Positions 19,153-28,188 are shown, counted from the first letter of the stretch. The stretch is DNA of 32,273 nucleotides from an uncultured Clostridia bacterium (GCA_947177735.1 CAMWVP010000019.1:1-32273), one strand, 5' to 3'. The notes: generated from the letters alone by a model not told the origin. Numbers and translations: made by a program.

Positions 19153-19416
19153 AGTATTGTGATACCGAGCGAAAACGCTTGACACCGCAATTTCCTATGA
19201 AACGGCTCGATAAAGGCGGCACGCCTTAAGGCGCGTGTGATATAGAAGTATTTAGGTGTCGAGCAGAAACGTTTGACACCTAAATTTTCTGTGAAACGAA
19301 ACAAAAAAGGCATTGCCTTTAGGGCGCGTGCGATATAGAAGTATTGCGTGGTCGAGCGAAAACGTTCAACCACGCAATTTTCTGTGAAACGTAATGAAAA
19401 AGGCGTCACGCCTTGT
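19153..19416 (+). repeat. three tandem copies of a ~93-nt two-hairpin repeat
   Basis: agtatt anchors at 19153, 19247 and 19340 (spacing 94 and 93 nt); each copy has a long hairpin with gAGCgAAAaCG-like loop, conserved aattttctgtgaaacg tail, then a short AAGGC-GCCTT hairpin. Confidence 0.9.
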
Positions 19417-19440
19417 GCCGCGATTTTTTTGGGAAAGGTA

Positions 19441-19469
19441 TTCCAATTTCAAGGGAGTTGTGGTATAAT
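19441..19469 (+). promoter_or_regulatory. promoter upstream of phosphatase operon
   Basis: TTCCAA (weak -35), 17-nt spacer, TATAAT (19464-19469). Confidence 0.45.
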
Positions 19470-19530
19470 TAAGTGAGGCGGGGAGCGTCGCAGCACGAGC
19501 TTCCCGTTAAGACCCGAAAGGAGCCTTTCA

Positions 19531-19995
19531 ATGAAAATTCTCTTCGTCTGCCACGGCAACATCTGCCGCAGCCCGATGGCGGAATATATAATGCGCGATA
19601 TGTGCCGAAAGCGCGGCATAACGGACGTCGAGACCGCCTCGGCGGCGACCTCGACAGAGGAGCTAGGAAACCCCGTCCACCGCGGCACGGCAGGTGTTCT
19701 GCGGCGGCTCGGCATCGACTTCTCAGCGAAACGCGCCCGTCAGATCACGCTCGCCGACTATGCCGAATATGACCTGCTCATTGGAATGGATTCGGCGAAT
19801 ATACGCAATATGACGCGATATTGGGGCGACAAGGAGCACAAGATACACAAGCTGCTCGACTTCACCGAGGGAAAGGGCGAGGATGTCGCCGACCCGTGGT
19901 ATACGGGCAATTTCGAGCAGACCTATCTCGACGTGAAAGCGGGCTGCGAGGGGCTCATCGAGGCGGTACTGCGGGGTGACTTCGGTGATAATTAA
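19531..19995 (+). CDS. low molecular weight protein-tyrosine-phosphatase family protein
   Basis: ILFVCHGNICRSPMAEYI (C-x5-R-S P-loop), C-terminal DVADPWYTGNFEQTY (catalytic Asp). Confidence 0.92.
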   Translation: MKILFVCHGNICRSPMAEYIMRDMCRKRGITDVETASAATSTEELGNPVHRGTAGVLRRLGIDFSAKRARQITLADYAEYDLLIGMDSANIRNMTRYWGDKEHKIHKLLDFTEGKGEDVADPWYTGNFEQTYLDVKAGCEGLIEAVLRGDFGDN

Positions 19996-20227
19996 GGACG
20001 AGGAGATACTGTCGGCGAGCCGCATAACGCTCGAGGAGTGCGGTAATTGTTTTGAGATCACCTGCGGCGTTTACGGAGCGTTTGTGCATACGTCGTTCGC
20101 GTCGGACGGGGAAGAGGCACTAGCGAAGTACGACGAGATGAAAAGCGAGCTGACGGCGTTTCTCGAAAGTGATACTACTCCCGATGAGGAACTTGACTTT
20201 TACAGCCGCTTTGCCGAAAAATATTAG
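19985..20227 (+). CDS. small hypothetical protein
   Basis: About 80 aa ORF overlapping the phosphatase 3' end, GTG start (19976 or 19985), no gap to ecfT. Confidence 0.6.
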   Translation: MIIKDEEILSASRITLEECGNCFEITCGVYGAFVHTSFASDGEEALAKYDEMKSELTAFLESDTTPDEELDFYSRFAEKY

Positions 20228-20237
20228 AGGTGTTTCT

Positions 20238-21071
20238 ATGAGAGCCTTTGAAAAAATGCACCCCATGCCGTGCTTTCTGTACTTTCTGACGATTATAGGG
20301 GTCACGATATTCAGCCGCGACCCCGTTATACTCGCCGAGTCGCTTATCGGCGCGGTCACGGCGGCGGTGCTGTCGGAGAGGGCGGGAGCGCTGCCGTTTC
20401 TCGGAGTGACCGCGGCGGTCGTCACGTTCACAAATCCGCTCTTTTCGCACAATGGCGTGACGGTTCTGTTTTTTGTCGGCGATCTCGCAGTGACGCTTGA
20501 GGCGCTCGTGTACGGGCTGGCGTTCGCGGTTATGCTCTGCGCGGCTGTGATGTGGGGCGCGGTCTCGACGCGCTTTCTGACGAGCGACAAGTACGTCTGG
20601 TTATTCGGCAGGGTATTGCCGTCCGCGGGTCTGGTGCTGAGCTGCGCTATGCGCTTTGTGCCGCTGTTTGTCGTCAGGACACGCGGTTTTATCGGGTCGC
20701 GCGGCGCAAAGTCGGTAAGGAAGATACTGGGCGCGTTTTCGGCGTCGCTGAGCTATTCCGCGGAGGAGGCGATGACGACCGCGGACGCGATGAAGTCGCG
20801 CGGCTACGGCACCGCGCGGCGCACGTTCTACTCGAGCTATCGGCTGACGGGCAGAGACGTGAGAGCGCTCACCGCGGTACTGGTGTGCGGTCTCGGTTGC
20901 GTTTCGGCGGCAGCCTGCGGCGCGGGGCAATTTTATTATTACCCGGCGATATCCGCGCCGAAATTCGCCGCTGCCGATGTCGCGCTGTACGTCTGCTTCG
21001 GCATATTATGCGCATTGCCAAGCGCGCTTATCATTGCCGAGGAAATAAAACGCAACGAGGTGATCAAATGA
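20238..21071 (+). CDS. ecfT: energy-coupling factor transporter transmembrane protein (EcfT/CbiQ family)
   Basis: Multiple TM segments and EcfT coupling-helix-like motif [16 protein letters not shown]. Confidence 0.85.
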   Translation: MRAFEKMHPMPCFLYFLTIIGVTIFSRDPVILAESLIGAVTAAVLSERAGALPFLGVTAAVVTFTNPLFSHNGVTVLFFVGDLAVTLEALVYGLAFAVMLCAAVMWGAVSTRFLTSDKYVWLFGRVLPSAGLVLSCAMRFVPLFVVRTRGFIGSRGAKSVRKILGAFSASLSYSAEEAMTTADAMKSRGYGTARRTFYSSYRLTGRDVRALTAVLVCGLGCVSAAACGAGQFYYYPAISAPKFAAADVALYVCFGILCALPSALIIAEEIKRNEVIK

Positions 21072-21694
21072 ACAGACCCGACCCCCGCGCGGTGTTCCCG
21101 AACGAGAATATCGGGAGCCTGTGCTACATCAAAAACGTGATAACGCGCCCGAATATCATAGTCGGCGAGTACACCTACTACGACGATATAGACGGCGCGG
21201 AGAGCTTTGAAAGGCACGTTACGCACCACTACGACTTCATCGGAGACAAGCTCATCATCGGGAAATTCTGCGCGATCGCGCGCGGTATCGAGTTCATAAT
21301 GAACGGCGCGAACCACCGTATGAACAGCGTCACGACCTACCCGTTCAACATAATGGGCGGCAGCTGGGGGAGCTTTCCGTTCGGCGAAACGCCATATAAG
21401 GGCGATACCGTCGTCGGAAACGACGTGTGGATAGGGCAGAACGTCACCGTGCTGCCGGGCGTGCATATCGGCGACGGAGCGGTGATCGGTGCGAACTCTG
21501 TTGTAGGCAGCGACATACCGCCGTATTGTATCGCGGTCGGGGATCCCTGCCGCGTGATAAGAAAGCGCTTTGACGAGGAGCTTATCGCGTACCTGCTCGA
21601 ACTGAAATGGTGGGATAAGCCCATCGAGTGGATAGAGCAGAATATGGAGGCGCTGACGAGCGGCGACCTGTCGTTGATCAGAAATGCAAAGTAA
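21068..21694 (+). CDS. Vat-family (streptogramin A/xenobiotic-type) hexapeptide acetyltransferase
   Basis: [92 protein letters not shown] overlap with ecfT. Confidence 0.88.
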   Translation: MNRPDPRAVFPNENIGSLCYIKNVITRPNIIVGEYTYYDDIDGAESFERHVTHHYDFIGDKLIIGKFCAIARGIEFIMNGANHRMNSVTTYPFNIMGGSWGSFPFGETPYKGDTVVGNDVWIGQNVTVLPGVHIGDGAVIGANSVVGSDIPPYCIAVGDPCRVIRKRFDEELIAYLLELKWWDKPIEWIEQNMEALTSGDLSLIRNAK

Positions 21695-21706
21695 TTGGAG
21701 GAGCAA

Positions 21707-23317
21707 ATGCGTATCTGCGTCGAAAATCTGAGTTTTCGCTACCCGAACGCGGTCGGCACAGCGCTGAGCGGCGTTACGTTCACGCTGGAGGAGGGCAGCT
21801 TCACGACCCTCTGCGGCACGTCGGGGTGCGGAAAAAGCACGCTGCTGCGTATGCTGAAGCCCTGTCTCAGACCGCACGGGGAGCTGTCGGGAGAGATCGC
21901 GCCCGCGCTCTCGGACAAGGATGCCGCGCGGGATATCGGCTTCGTTATGCAGGATCCCGAGGCGCAGATATGCACCGACAGGGTGTGGCACGAGCTGGCG
22001 TTCTCGCTCGAGAGCGTGGGTGAGGAGCCCGATAAAATGCGCCGCCGCGTCGCCGAGTGCGCGGAGTATTTCGGACTGGAGAGCGTGTTCGAGCGCGAAA
22101 CGGCTGCGCTCTCGGGAGGCGAAAAGCAGCTGCTGGCGCTCGCGTCCGCGGCGGCTCTGAGACCGCGCCTGCTGCTGTTGGACGAGCCGACCTCTCAGCT
22201 CGACCCCGTCTCTGCGCGCGGCTTTTTCGACATTGTAACGCGCCTGAATCGGGAGCTGGGCGTGACCGTGCTCGTCGCGGAGCACCGTCTTGAGGAGCTA
22301 CTGCCTGTTTCCGATCACGTTCTCGTTATGGACGGGGGGCGGCTTATCGCCGACTGCAAGCCGCGTGAGCTGCTTGGGGCGCTCCCCGTCGGGCACCCTA
22401 TGCGCGGCGCGCTGCCCGCGGCGATGAGGATATTCGCGTGCTCCGAAGAGCAGGGTGAACCTCTGCAAGACGGGTCTCTACGAGGCGAACCTCCGCGGGG
22501 CGAGCCTCTGCAAGGCGTTTCTCTGCGAGGTGAACCTCCACGAGGCGAACCTCCGCGGGACGTGCCTCCGTTGTCCGTCCGCGAGGGCAGGCAGTGCGCG
22601 GCTGTAATCGACTATCTCCGCGCTCACAAACCGCCCGCTCGACCGTCTCGCGACATATCATCCAAGCCCGTCCTGACGGTGAAGGAGCTTTGCGTAAGCT
22701 ACGGCAGGCGGCTCCCGGACGCGCTGAAGTCGGTGTCGCTCTCGGTTAGAGGCGGCGAGCTGTACGCGCTGCTCGGCGGCAACGGCAGCGGAAAATCCAC
22801 GCTGCTAAAGGCGGTATTCGGCATTGTAAAGCCACTCGGCGGCAGGATAACGCGCTGCGGAAAAATCGCGTATCTGCCGCAGAATCCGTGTGAGATACTC
22901 GGCGCGGACACGGTGAGGGAGGAAGTGCCCGATGAGAAAATGCTGGAAAAATTCGGACTGACAGAGCTTTCCGAGCGCGACCCGTTAGACCTCTCGGGAG
23001 GAGAACGGCAGCGTTTAGCACTCGCGAAGCTGCTCCTCAGCGAGCCCGAGCTGCTGCTTCTGGACGAGCCGACAAAGGGTATGGACGCGCTTGCGAAAGC
23101 CGAATTTGCGGAGCTGCTGCGCGGGCTGACGGGAACCGCGGTGCTGCTTGTTACGCACGACGCGGAATTTGCCGCGAAATGCGCCGACATATGCGGGCTG
23201 CTGTTCAACGGCGAGGTGGTCTCCGAGGGCGAGCCCGCCGCGTTCTTCGGCGACAACTACTTCTACACGACGCCGCTTTGCCGTCTCGCAAAGGGCATAA
23301 CGGAGGGATATGTATGA
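21707..23317 (+). CDS. ecfA: ECF transporter ATPase, two fused ABC domains
   Basis: Two Walker A (GTSGCGKSTL; GGNGSGKSTL), two signatures (LSGGEKQLLAL; LSGGERQRLAL), two Walker B (LLLLDEPTSQLD; LLLLDEPTKGMD); RBS ggagga; ATG at 21707. Confidence 0.92.
   Translation: MRICVENLSFRYPNAVGTALSGVTFTLEEGSFTTLCGTSGCGKSTLLRMLKPCLRPHGELSGEIAPALSDKDAARDIGFVMQDPEAQICTDRVWHELAFSLESVGEEPDKMRRRVAECAEYFGLESVFERETAALSGGEKQLLALASAAALRPRLLLLDEPTSQLDPVSARGFFDIVTRLNRELGVTVLVAEHRLEELLPVSDHVLVMDGGRLIADCKPRELLGALPVGHPMRGALPAAMRIFACSEEQGEPLQDGSLRGEPPRGEPLQGVSLRGEPPRGEPPRDVPPLSVREGRQCAAVIDYLRAHKPPARPSRDISSKPVLTVKELCVSYGRRLPDALKSVSLSVRGGELYALLGGNGSGKSTLLKAVFGIVKPLGGRITRCGKIAYLPQNPCEILGADTVREEVPDEKMLEKFGLTELSERDPLDLSGGERQRLALAKLLLSEPELLLLDEPTKGMDALAKAEFAELLRGLTGTAVLLVTHDAEFAAKCADICGLLFNGEVVSEGEPAAFFGDNYFYTTPLCRLAKGITEGYV
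22451..22570 (+). repeat. eight tandem 15-nt units in the EcfA interdomain linker
   Basis: In-frame units CAGGGTGAACCTCTG / CAAGACGGGTCTCTA / CGAGGCGAACCTCCG / CGGGGCGAGCCTCTG / CAAGGCGTTTCTCTG / CGAGGTGAACCTCCA / CGAGGCGAACCTCCG / CGGGACGTGCCTCCG. Confidence 0.9.
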
Positions 23318-23664
23318 ATTATCTTGAACAACTCAAGCGTCAGCTCGCCCTCGACTTCAACTGCGAGCCCGGCGACTTTGACCGCGATGAGAATGTCCTC
23401 ACGGTCTCCGCGTTGAATGAGGGGCGGAGAATGTACTCGAACGAGAAATACTTCCTTAGTATGGCGACACTCGGCAGGAACGCGGTCATATCCGCGGACG
23501 GGCGCCTGCACCCGTTTTTGCGCGGCTATATGGCGGACAGGCTCGGACATTGGCTGTTCGAGGAGGAGAAGCTGGTCGTGCTGAACGCAGAGCTGAACAA
23601 GTACGGCTACAGGCTCTGCCGAGCGCATCATATGTTCCTGCCGAAGTTCGACGTGCAGCCGTGA
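23314..23664 (+). CDS. N-terminal part of a split GNAT-family protein
   Basis: 116 aa, ATGA overlap with ecfA; ends at TGA and is in frame with the downstream GNAT ORF. Confidence 0.7.
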   Translation: MNYLEQLKRQLALDFNCEPGDFDRDENVLTVSALNEGRRMYSNEKYFLSMATLGRNAVISADGRLHPFLRGYMADRLGHWLFEEEKLVVLNAELNKYGYRLCRAHHMFLPKFDVQP

Positions 23665-23676
23665 GGTGAACTGCCC

Positions 23677-24186
23677 GTGAAGTGGTTCGAGGGTCGGGAA
23701 CAGCTTGAGCAGTTCTATGACGGGCGTTTCCCGAACGCGCTCTGCGGGAAGTTTCTCGAGGAGCGTCCCGACAAGCTCGCCGTCTGCGCGTATGACGGCG
23801 AGGAGATAATGGGTATGGCGGGCTGTTCGGCGGATTCGGCGCACTTCTGGCAGATAGGCGTGGATGTGTTCCCGAAATACCGCGGCAGGGGAGTGGGCAC
23901 GTACCTTGCGCTGCTGATGAAAAACGAGATAATACGTCGTAATGAAATGCCCGTCTACGGCACGGCAGCCGCGAATATACACTCTAAGAATATCGCGCTC
24001 AACTGCGGGTTCAGACCCGTTTGGGTAGAAATGGAAGCGGAGAAAATACCAAAGGAGGCGAACGCTGTGGACGATAAAGAGAAGCTCCTCCCCGAGCCAA
24101 AGCCCGGTGATACAACTTGGGTGGACGATATGAAACAGGAGCTCGAGGACTACATCGAGGAGCAGGGGATCTACATCAGGCAATGA
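23677..24186 (+). CDS. GNAT-family N-acetyltransferase (C-terminal catalytic part)
   Basis: IGVDVFPKYRGRGVGTYLALLMKNEI acetyl-CoA-binding motif, NIHSKNIALNCGFRPVWVE; GTG start with GAGGTGA upstream. Confidence 0.85.
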   Translation: MKWFEGREQLEQFYDGRFPNALCGKFLEERPDKLAVCAYDGEEIMGMAGCSADSAHFWQIGVDVFPKYRGRGVGTYLALLMKNEIIRRNEMPVYGTAAANIHSKNIALNCGFRPVWVEMEAEKIPKEANAVDDKEKLLPEPKPGDTTWVDDMKQELEDYIEEQGIYIRQ

Positions 24187-24210
24187 TCCGGCTTGATGAC
24201 GTAACAAAAC

Positions 24211-24248
24211 GCGGTATCGGGGTTATCCCGACACCGCGTTATTTTATC
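24211..24248. terminator. bidirectional terminator between convergent operons
   Basis: aaACGCGGTaTCGGG gttat CCCGAcACCGCGTTattttat between convergent ORFs. Confidence 0.8.
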
Positions 24249-25716
24249 TTACCATCGTGCCCGTGTAGTAGAATTCCAATATCTGGGTGTAGTTGTAACC
24301 GCGGTAGGTCGCGAGGGCATTTGCGCCGTTCTGGCTCATTCCGACGCCGTGACCGTAGCCGTAGGTGGTTATCATGAACTCGTCCGTTGAGCTGTCGTAG
24401 CTGATGTCAAACGCGCTGGAGCGGATATCAAAGCTCATTATCCTCTCACGGAACACGCGCCCCGTGATCGAGACGGTATCTCCGTAGCTGTCTATGTACG
24501 TATGATAGCCGCCGATGCTCATCCTGCCGACGTACTTGCCTTCGGTGCGGTTGTCCACCGCGAACCACGTTGACGGGTCGCCGCTGAGCGAGATGCCCGT
24601 GGTGCTGTAAACGCGCGACTTGAGATCATCCGCCCTGAAGGTCTTTGTCTTACCGTAGTTGGGATCGTACTGCGCGTCAAGCTCGCAGTAAACGCTTTGC
24701 AGATAGGGCAGATCGGTACCCCAGACGTTCGCGCTCGAGGCGGTGCAGCCCGCCGAGGACGCGGAGTAGGTCGCCTGGATGATCTCGCCGTTGTAGTAGA
24801 TAGCCTCGCCTATAACCGAGGACACGAGCACCTTTATCGAATCGCTCGCGTTGGAGATCAGTGCGCTTGGCGAGCTTCCGCGTTGATTGAAGTACTTTAT
24901 GTAGGTGTACGCCGCTACAGCCTGCGCCTTTATCGCCTCGGGTGCGAACGAGCCGCCGACCTCGTGTGCGACAATGCCCGAAACTATGTCGATAGCCTTT
25001 CCGGAAACCACATCGCCGTTCACGTTCACGGTAAGTATCTCGTTAGCCGCCGTGGTGTTGGTAACGATCTCGCTCGGTTGAACGGGTATCTCGGTACTGC
25101 TGCTTGAAACGGGAGGCTCCGAAGTCTCGGAGGTATCCGATGTCGTCGGTTCGCTCGTTGTCGGTGTCGAGGTATCGGTGCTGCTTGCGGGCTCGGAGGT
25201 CACGGGCGGTTCCTCGGGAGCAGATGAGGAGCTTGAAGAACTCTGTGGCGGCTCGCTCTGCTCGGGAGCGCTTTGTTCGGGCACGCTCGTTCCCGGACCG
25301 TCCGGCACGAAAATAGGCTCGTTTGGTCGTTCGGGAACAGTTTCGGGCGGCGTTATGAGAATAACGTCGTTTGACGACGAGGAAGACGAAGTGCTCGAGC
25401 TTTCTGTACCGGGGAGCGCCTCGGTGAGCCTGCCCGGAACGAAATCCGCGCTCACGGGCTTCATCGGCGGCTGCCCGAATGTCAGCGTCTCGATCTTCTC
25501 CGCGGGTACTGTCTTATCGGGTGTAACGGGATCGGCGAGGTTGTTGTCGGGGAGCAGGAAGTCCTGCGTACCCTGACCGGTAGCCTCGATCTTGTCGACA
25601 ATATCGTCGACCGTCGGCAATCCGTCTCCGACAGCGCCCATAACTCCGCATGTGAGCACATAGACGTTGCAGATCAGGAGCGCCGCGATTATTTTGATCA
25701 ATGAAAGATTTTTCAT
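24244..25716 (-). CDS. SpoIID/LytB-domain secreted protein with long Ser/Thr/Pro linker
   Basis: IVAHEVGGSFAPEAIKAQAVAAYTYIKYF and YGYGHGVGMSQNGANALA SpoIID motifs; N-terminal hydrophobic segment; ATG at 25716 preferred. Confidence 0.9.
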   Translation of the reverse strand: MKNLSLIKIIAALLICNVYVLTCGVMGAVGDGLPTVDDIVDKIEATGQGTQDFLLPDNNLADPVTPDKTVPAEKIETLTFGQPPMKPVSADFVPGRLTEALPGTESSSTSSSSSSNDVILITPPETVPERPNEPIFVPDGPGTSVPEQSAPEQSEPPQSSSSSSSAPEEPPVTSEPASSTDTSTPTTSEPTTSDTSETSEPPVSSSSTEIPVQPSEIVTNTTAANEILTVNVNGDVVSGKAIDIVSGIVAHEVGGSFAPEAIKAQAVAAYTYIKYFNQRGSSPSALISNASDSIKVLVSSVIGEAIYYNGEIIQATYSASSAGCTASSANVWGTDLPYLQSVYCELDAQYDPNYGKTKTFRADDLKSRVYSTTGISLSGDPSTWFAVDNRTEGKYVGRMSIGGYHTYIDSYGDTVSITGRVFRERIMSFDIRSSAFDISYDSSTDEFMITTYGYGHGVGMSQNGANALATYRGYNYTQILEFYYTGTMVR

Positions 25717-25726
25717 ATTTTTCCCC

Positions 25727-26836
25727 TTATTCGTAGTCCTCGGGGTCGTCCTCAAGACCGTTTTCCCGAATGTACTCTTCCATTCCCTCAACAAGGGAGA
25801 CATCCCATGTTCTGCCCTTCCAGAGCTGACCGTATATCTCGTAGTATACGTCAAAGTACTTTACGCTGTCTTTTCTGATTATGCGCGAGGAGTCGACCTC
25901 TGGGTTCTCGTCGGGGCGCACCTTCCGAGCCACTACCACAAGCCGCAGATCCATAGAAGTGTCCTTGTCGCAGGTGGACAGTGTAAGGAATTCGTCGCCG
26001 TATTTAACGTCAACGCCCATGTCGTAATAGCTCCTGTCCTCACACTCCAGCACGAAATCAAAGAATTCCGTCTGGTTGGTGAAGTAGGTCTTTCCCGTGT
26101 AGTCGAAAACCTCGCCGTGCTCCGGCAGAATATTTGTTATGAACACGGAGATTATCTTGTACTTGTTGTTTCGGTACAGCGTGTTGAAGTCGATAATGGG
26201 GGAGTTACGCATAAACTCCTCGTTCCACTTGTAGTTCATCAGCGCCGAGAATTGGTACTTATACCGCATATTATGACCGTAGATAACGGTGTTGTGCGGC
26301 ATCTCGTCGGGTCCGATCTTCCCCCTGTAGTCTGCGAACAGCGTGCCCTCGAACGCGTATTCCTTCTGGAAGTTCGTGTGCAGGTAGTCGTTGTTGTTTT
26401 CGGTCTGCATAACGGGGTAGTCGATGTTAGTTCCGGGAACGTTCAGCCAGCCGATAAAGTCGTTGTTCTCGTGATAGAGAGAGGCGTATTCCTCGTTGAT
26501 AGTGCCCTGCGGCAGCTGCTGGATCTGCTCCTTGGTGGGGGTCTTGTTTTTCAGATCGACGATAAACGCGTCGGTCGCTCCGAGCGGCTCGCCGTTGCTG
26601 CCTGTGCTGACGTTCGAGTCGAGCCTCGCGTACCGCAGATAGTACGCCGCTATCAGCACAACGGCAACGATAAGCACAAGAAGCGCCAAAAGAAAAACAG
26701 TCTTTCTGATGATCTCGCCGCCGCTGTCGCCCTTGCAGGGGATAAGCGCCGAGACTATGCTCTGCTTTTTATGTCTTCTTTTTTTGCCGCCGTTCTTGTT
26801 CCCACGCGGGGCAAGTCCCATATCCATTTCTGCCAT
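25727..26836 (-). CDS. class B-type sortase (paralog 1)
   Basis: TM anchor; IDYPVMQTENNNDYL, NTVIYGHNM, LTLSTCD, RLVVVARKVR. Confidence 0.9.
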   Translation of the reverse strand: MAEMDMGLAPRGNKNGGKKRRHKKQSIVSALIPCKGDSGGEIIRKTVFLLALLVLIVAVVLIAAYYLRYARLDSNVSTGSNGEPLGATDAFIVDLKNKTPTKEQIQQLPQGTINEEYASLYHENNDFIGWLNVPGTNIDYPVMQTENNNDYLHTNFQKEYAFEGTLFADYRGKIGPDEMPHNTVIYGHNMRYKYQFSALMNYKWNEEFMRNSPIIDFNTLYRNNKYKIISVFITNILPEHGEVFDYTGKTYFTNQTEFFDFVLECEDRSYYDMGVDVKYGDEFLTLSTCDKDTSMDLRLVVVARKVRPDENPEVDSSRIIRKDSVKYFDVYYEIYGQLWKGRTWDVSLVEGMEEYIRENGLEDDPEDYE

Positions 26837-26925
26837 TATTGATGTTCCTTTCAGAATGCGCTTTGTGGTATGATATGAACTTGTACACACGACAGTATGC
26901 CGTGTGTACAGTTCTTGTTATTTGT

Positions 26926-28083
26926 TTAGCCTGCGAAATCCTTGATGATCTCCTTCGGCCACTTTCTGCCGCCCCAGCTTCCGCCTGCGTAGTTGTTGTA
27001 GTAAGCGTCGAAGAACAGGGGATCGGGGTTAGCGTATGCCTTGCTTACGTCAACGGAGGGATCCTCGCCGTCGCGAACCTCGCGCGCGAAGATTACCCAG
27101 CGCAGATGAGCCTCGGGGCTTGCCGAGATGGAAGGAGTACCGTAGCCCCACATACAGGTGGACAGCGTAAGCAGCCTGTCGCCGTACTGGATGTCGACGT
27201 CGGGATTGAGGAACGTAGAGCGGTCGAGAATGTTCGCCACATAGTTGTCGAAGTCGGACTTGCTGCCGAACTTGCGGACGGTGTGATACGCGAATACGGG
27301 ACCGTCCTCCTCTTCAACGTTCGTGAGGATACCGCCGAAGATCTTGTAAGTGGAGTTCTTGTAGATGGTGTTGTAAGTAACGGTCGGGTTGTCCTTGTAG
27401 AAGCTGATGTTTTCGGGGTCGCCCGTCGTGAGGGAGTAGTTGAAGTAGTTGGGCAGTCCGCCGAAGTATTCGGCGCCCGCGTCGTTATGACCGTAAATAA
27501 CGGTGTTTGCGGGAAGTCCGCCCGGGGTTACCTTGTCGTGATAGTCAACATACAGCGTACCGGTCTTGCTGGGGTTGTTGTAGAAGTCATGAGTGAGGTA
27601 ATACTCGTTGTCATCCGCCTGCATAACGGGCAGATTCAGCCAGCTTCCGATACTGATCCAGCCTACGATATCGGGATTGATATCCAGAAGCTCCTCAAAG
27701 TTGCTCTGAATTACTGCGGGAACGCTCGGATCCTCAGCGTAGGGGTCGCTTGTGCTGCTCGAGGAGTTGGTGCTCGAAGAGTTATTGGACGTCGTGCTGC
27801 TCGAAGAGTCGTTGCTCGAAGAATTATTGGACGAGGTGCTGTTCGAGTCGGTCGACGACGAGCCCCCCTGGCTGTAAATATCCGCCAGACCGCTGTTCTG
27901 CTGTTTGTCCTTCGCCGAGTTTACGCCGTTGATGACGAGTATCGTCACGGTAACGACAAGCACTACCGCCGCCGCGATAAAGATGAGCTTGCGTATCTTC
28001 TCCGCGGGCTTATCGCCCTCCCAGGGGATAAGATATTTCACAACGCGCATCAGCGCATTGTCCTTTTCTTCCTTGTGTGCCAT
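26926..28083 (-). CDS. class B-type sortase (paralog 2) with Ser/Asn-rich linker
   Basis: NLPVMQADDNEYYLTHDF, NTVIYGHNDAG, LLTLSTCMWGYGTP, RWVIFAREVRDGEDPSVD. Confidence 0.9.
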   Translation of the reverse strand: MAHKEEKDNALMRVVKYLIPWEGDKPAEKIRKLIFIAAAVVLVVTVTILVINGVNSAKDKQQNSGLADIYSQGGSSSTDSNSTSSNNSSSNDSSSSTTSNNSSSTNSSSSTSDPYAEDPSVPAVIQSNFEELLDINPDIVGWISIGSWLNLPVMQADDNEYYLTHDFYNNPSKTGTLYVDYHDKVTPGGLPANTVIYGHNDAGAEYFGGLPNYFNYSLTTGDPENISFYKDNPTVTYNTIYKNSTYKIFGGILTNVEEEDGPVFAYHTVRKFGSKSDFDNYVANILDRSTFLNPDVDIQYGDRLLTLSTCMWGYGTPSISASPEAHLRWVIFAREVRDGEDPSVDVSKAYANPDPLFFDAYYNNYAGGSWGGRKWPKEIIKDFAG

Positions 28084-28188
28084 TGTTGTTTCCTCCTAAT
28101 AAATAATAATAATTATGAAATTTTGTGTATAGCAGATCAATCTTACTTGTTTGATCTGCATTTACATTTTGTCAAGTTGATAGAGATG

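Noticed and set aside
19122-19409. 95 aa minus-strand ORF with internal repeats (FRFTEN..VKRFCSTPKYFYITRAL)
   Set aside because: It is just the translation of the hairpin repeat array; the repeated peptide follows from the DNA repeat, and compensatory stem changes argue for structure rather than coding.
19153-19416. CRISPR array
   Set aside because: Only three copies, the variable parts are hairpin stems rather than independent spacers, the period is too long, and no cas genes are present.
21068-21694. Calling the Vat-like gene a streptogramin resistance gene
   Set aside because: Sequence resemblance only; many chromosomal XAT-family acetyltransferases have no proven resistance role, so no vat symbol was assigned.
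20939-22285. 448 aa minus-strand ORF opposite the Vat-like and EcfA genes
   Set aside because: Antisense artefact; spans parts of three recognised plus-strand genes.
22398-22661. 87 aa minus-strand ORF with ARPAEVRLVE repeats
   Set aside because: Antisense reading of the EcfA linker repeat; the plus-strand frame is continuous through both ABC domains.
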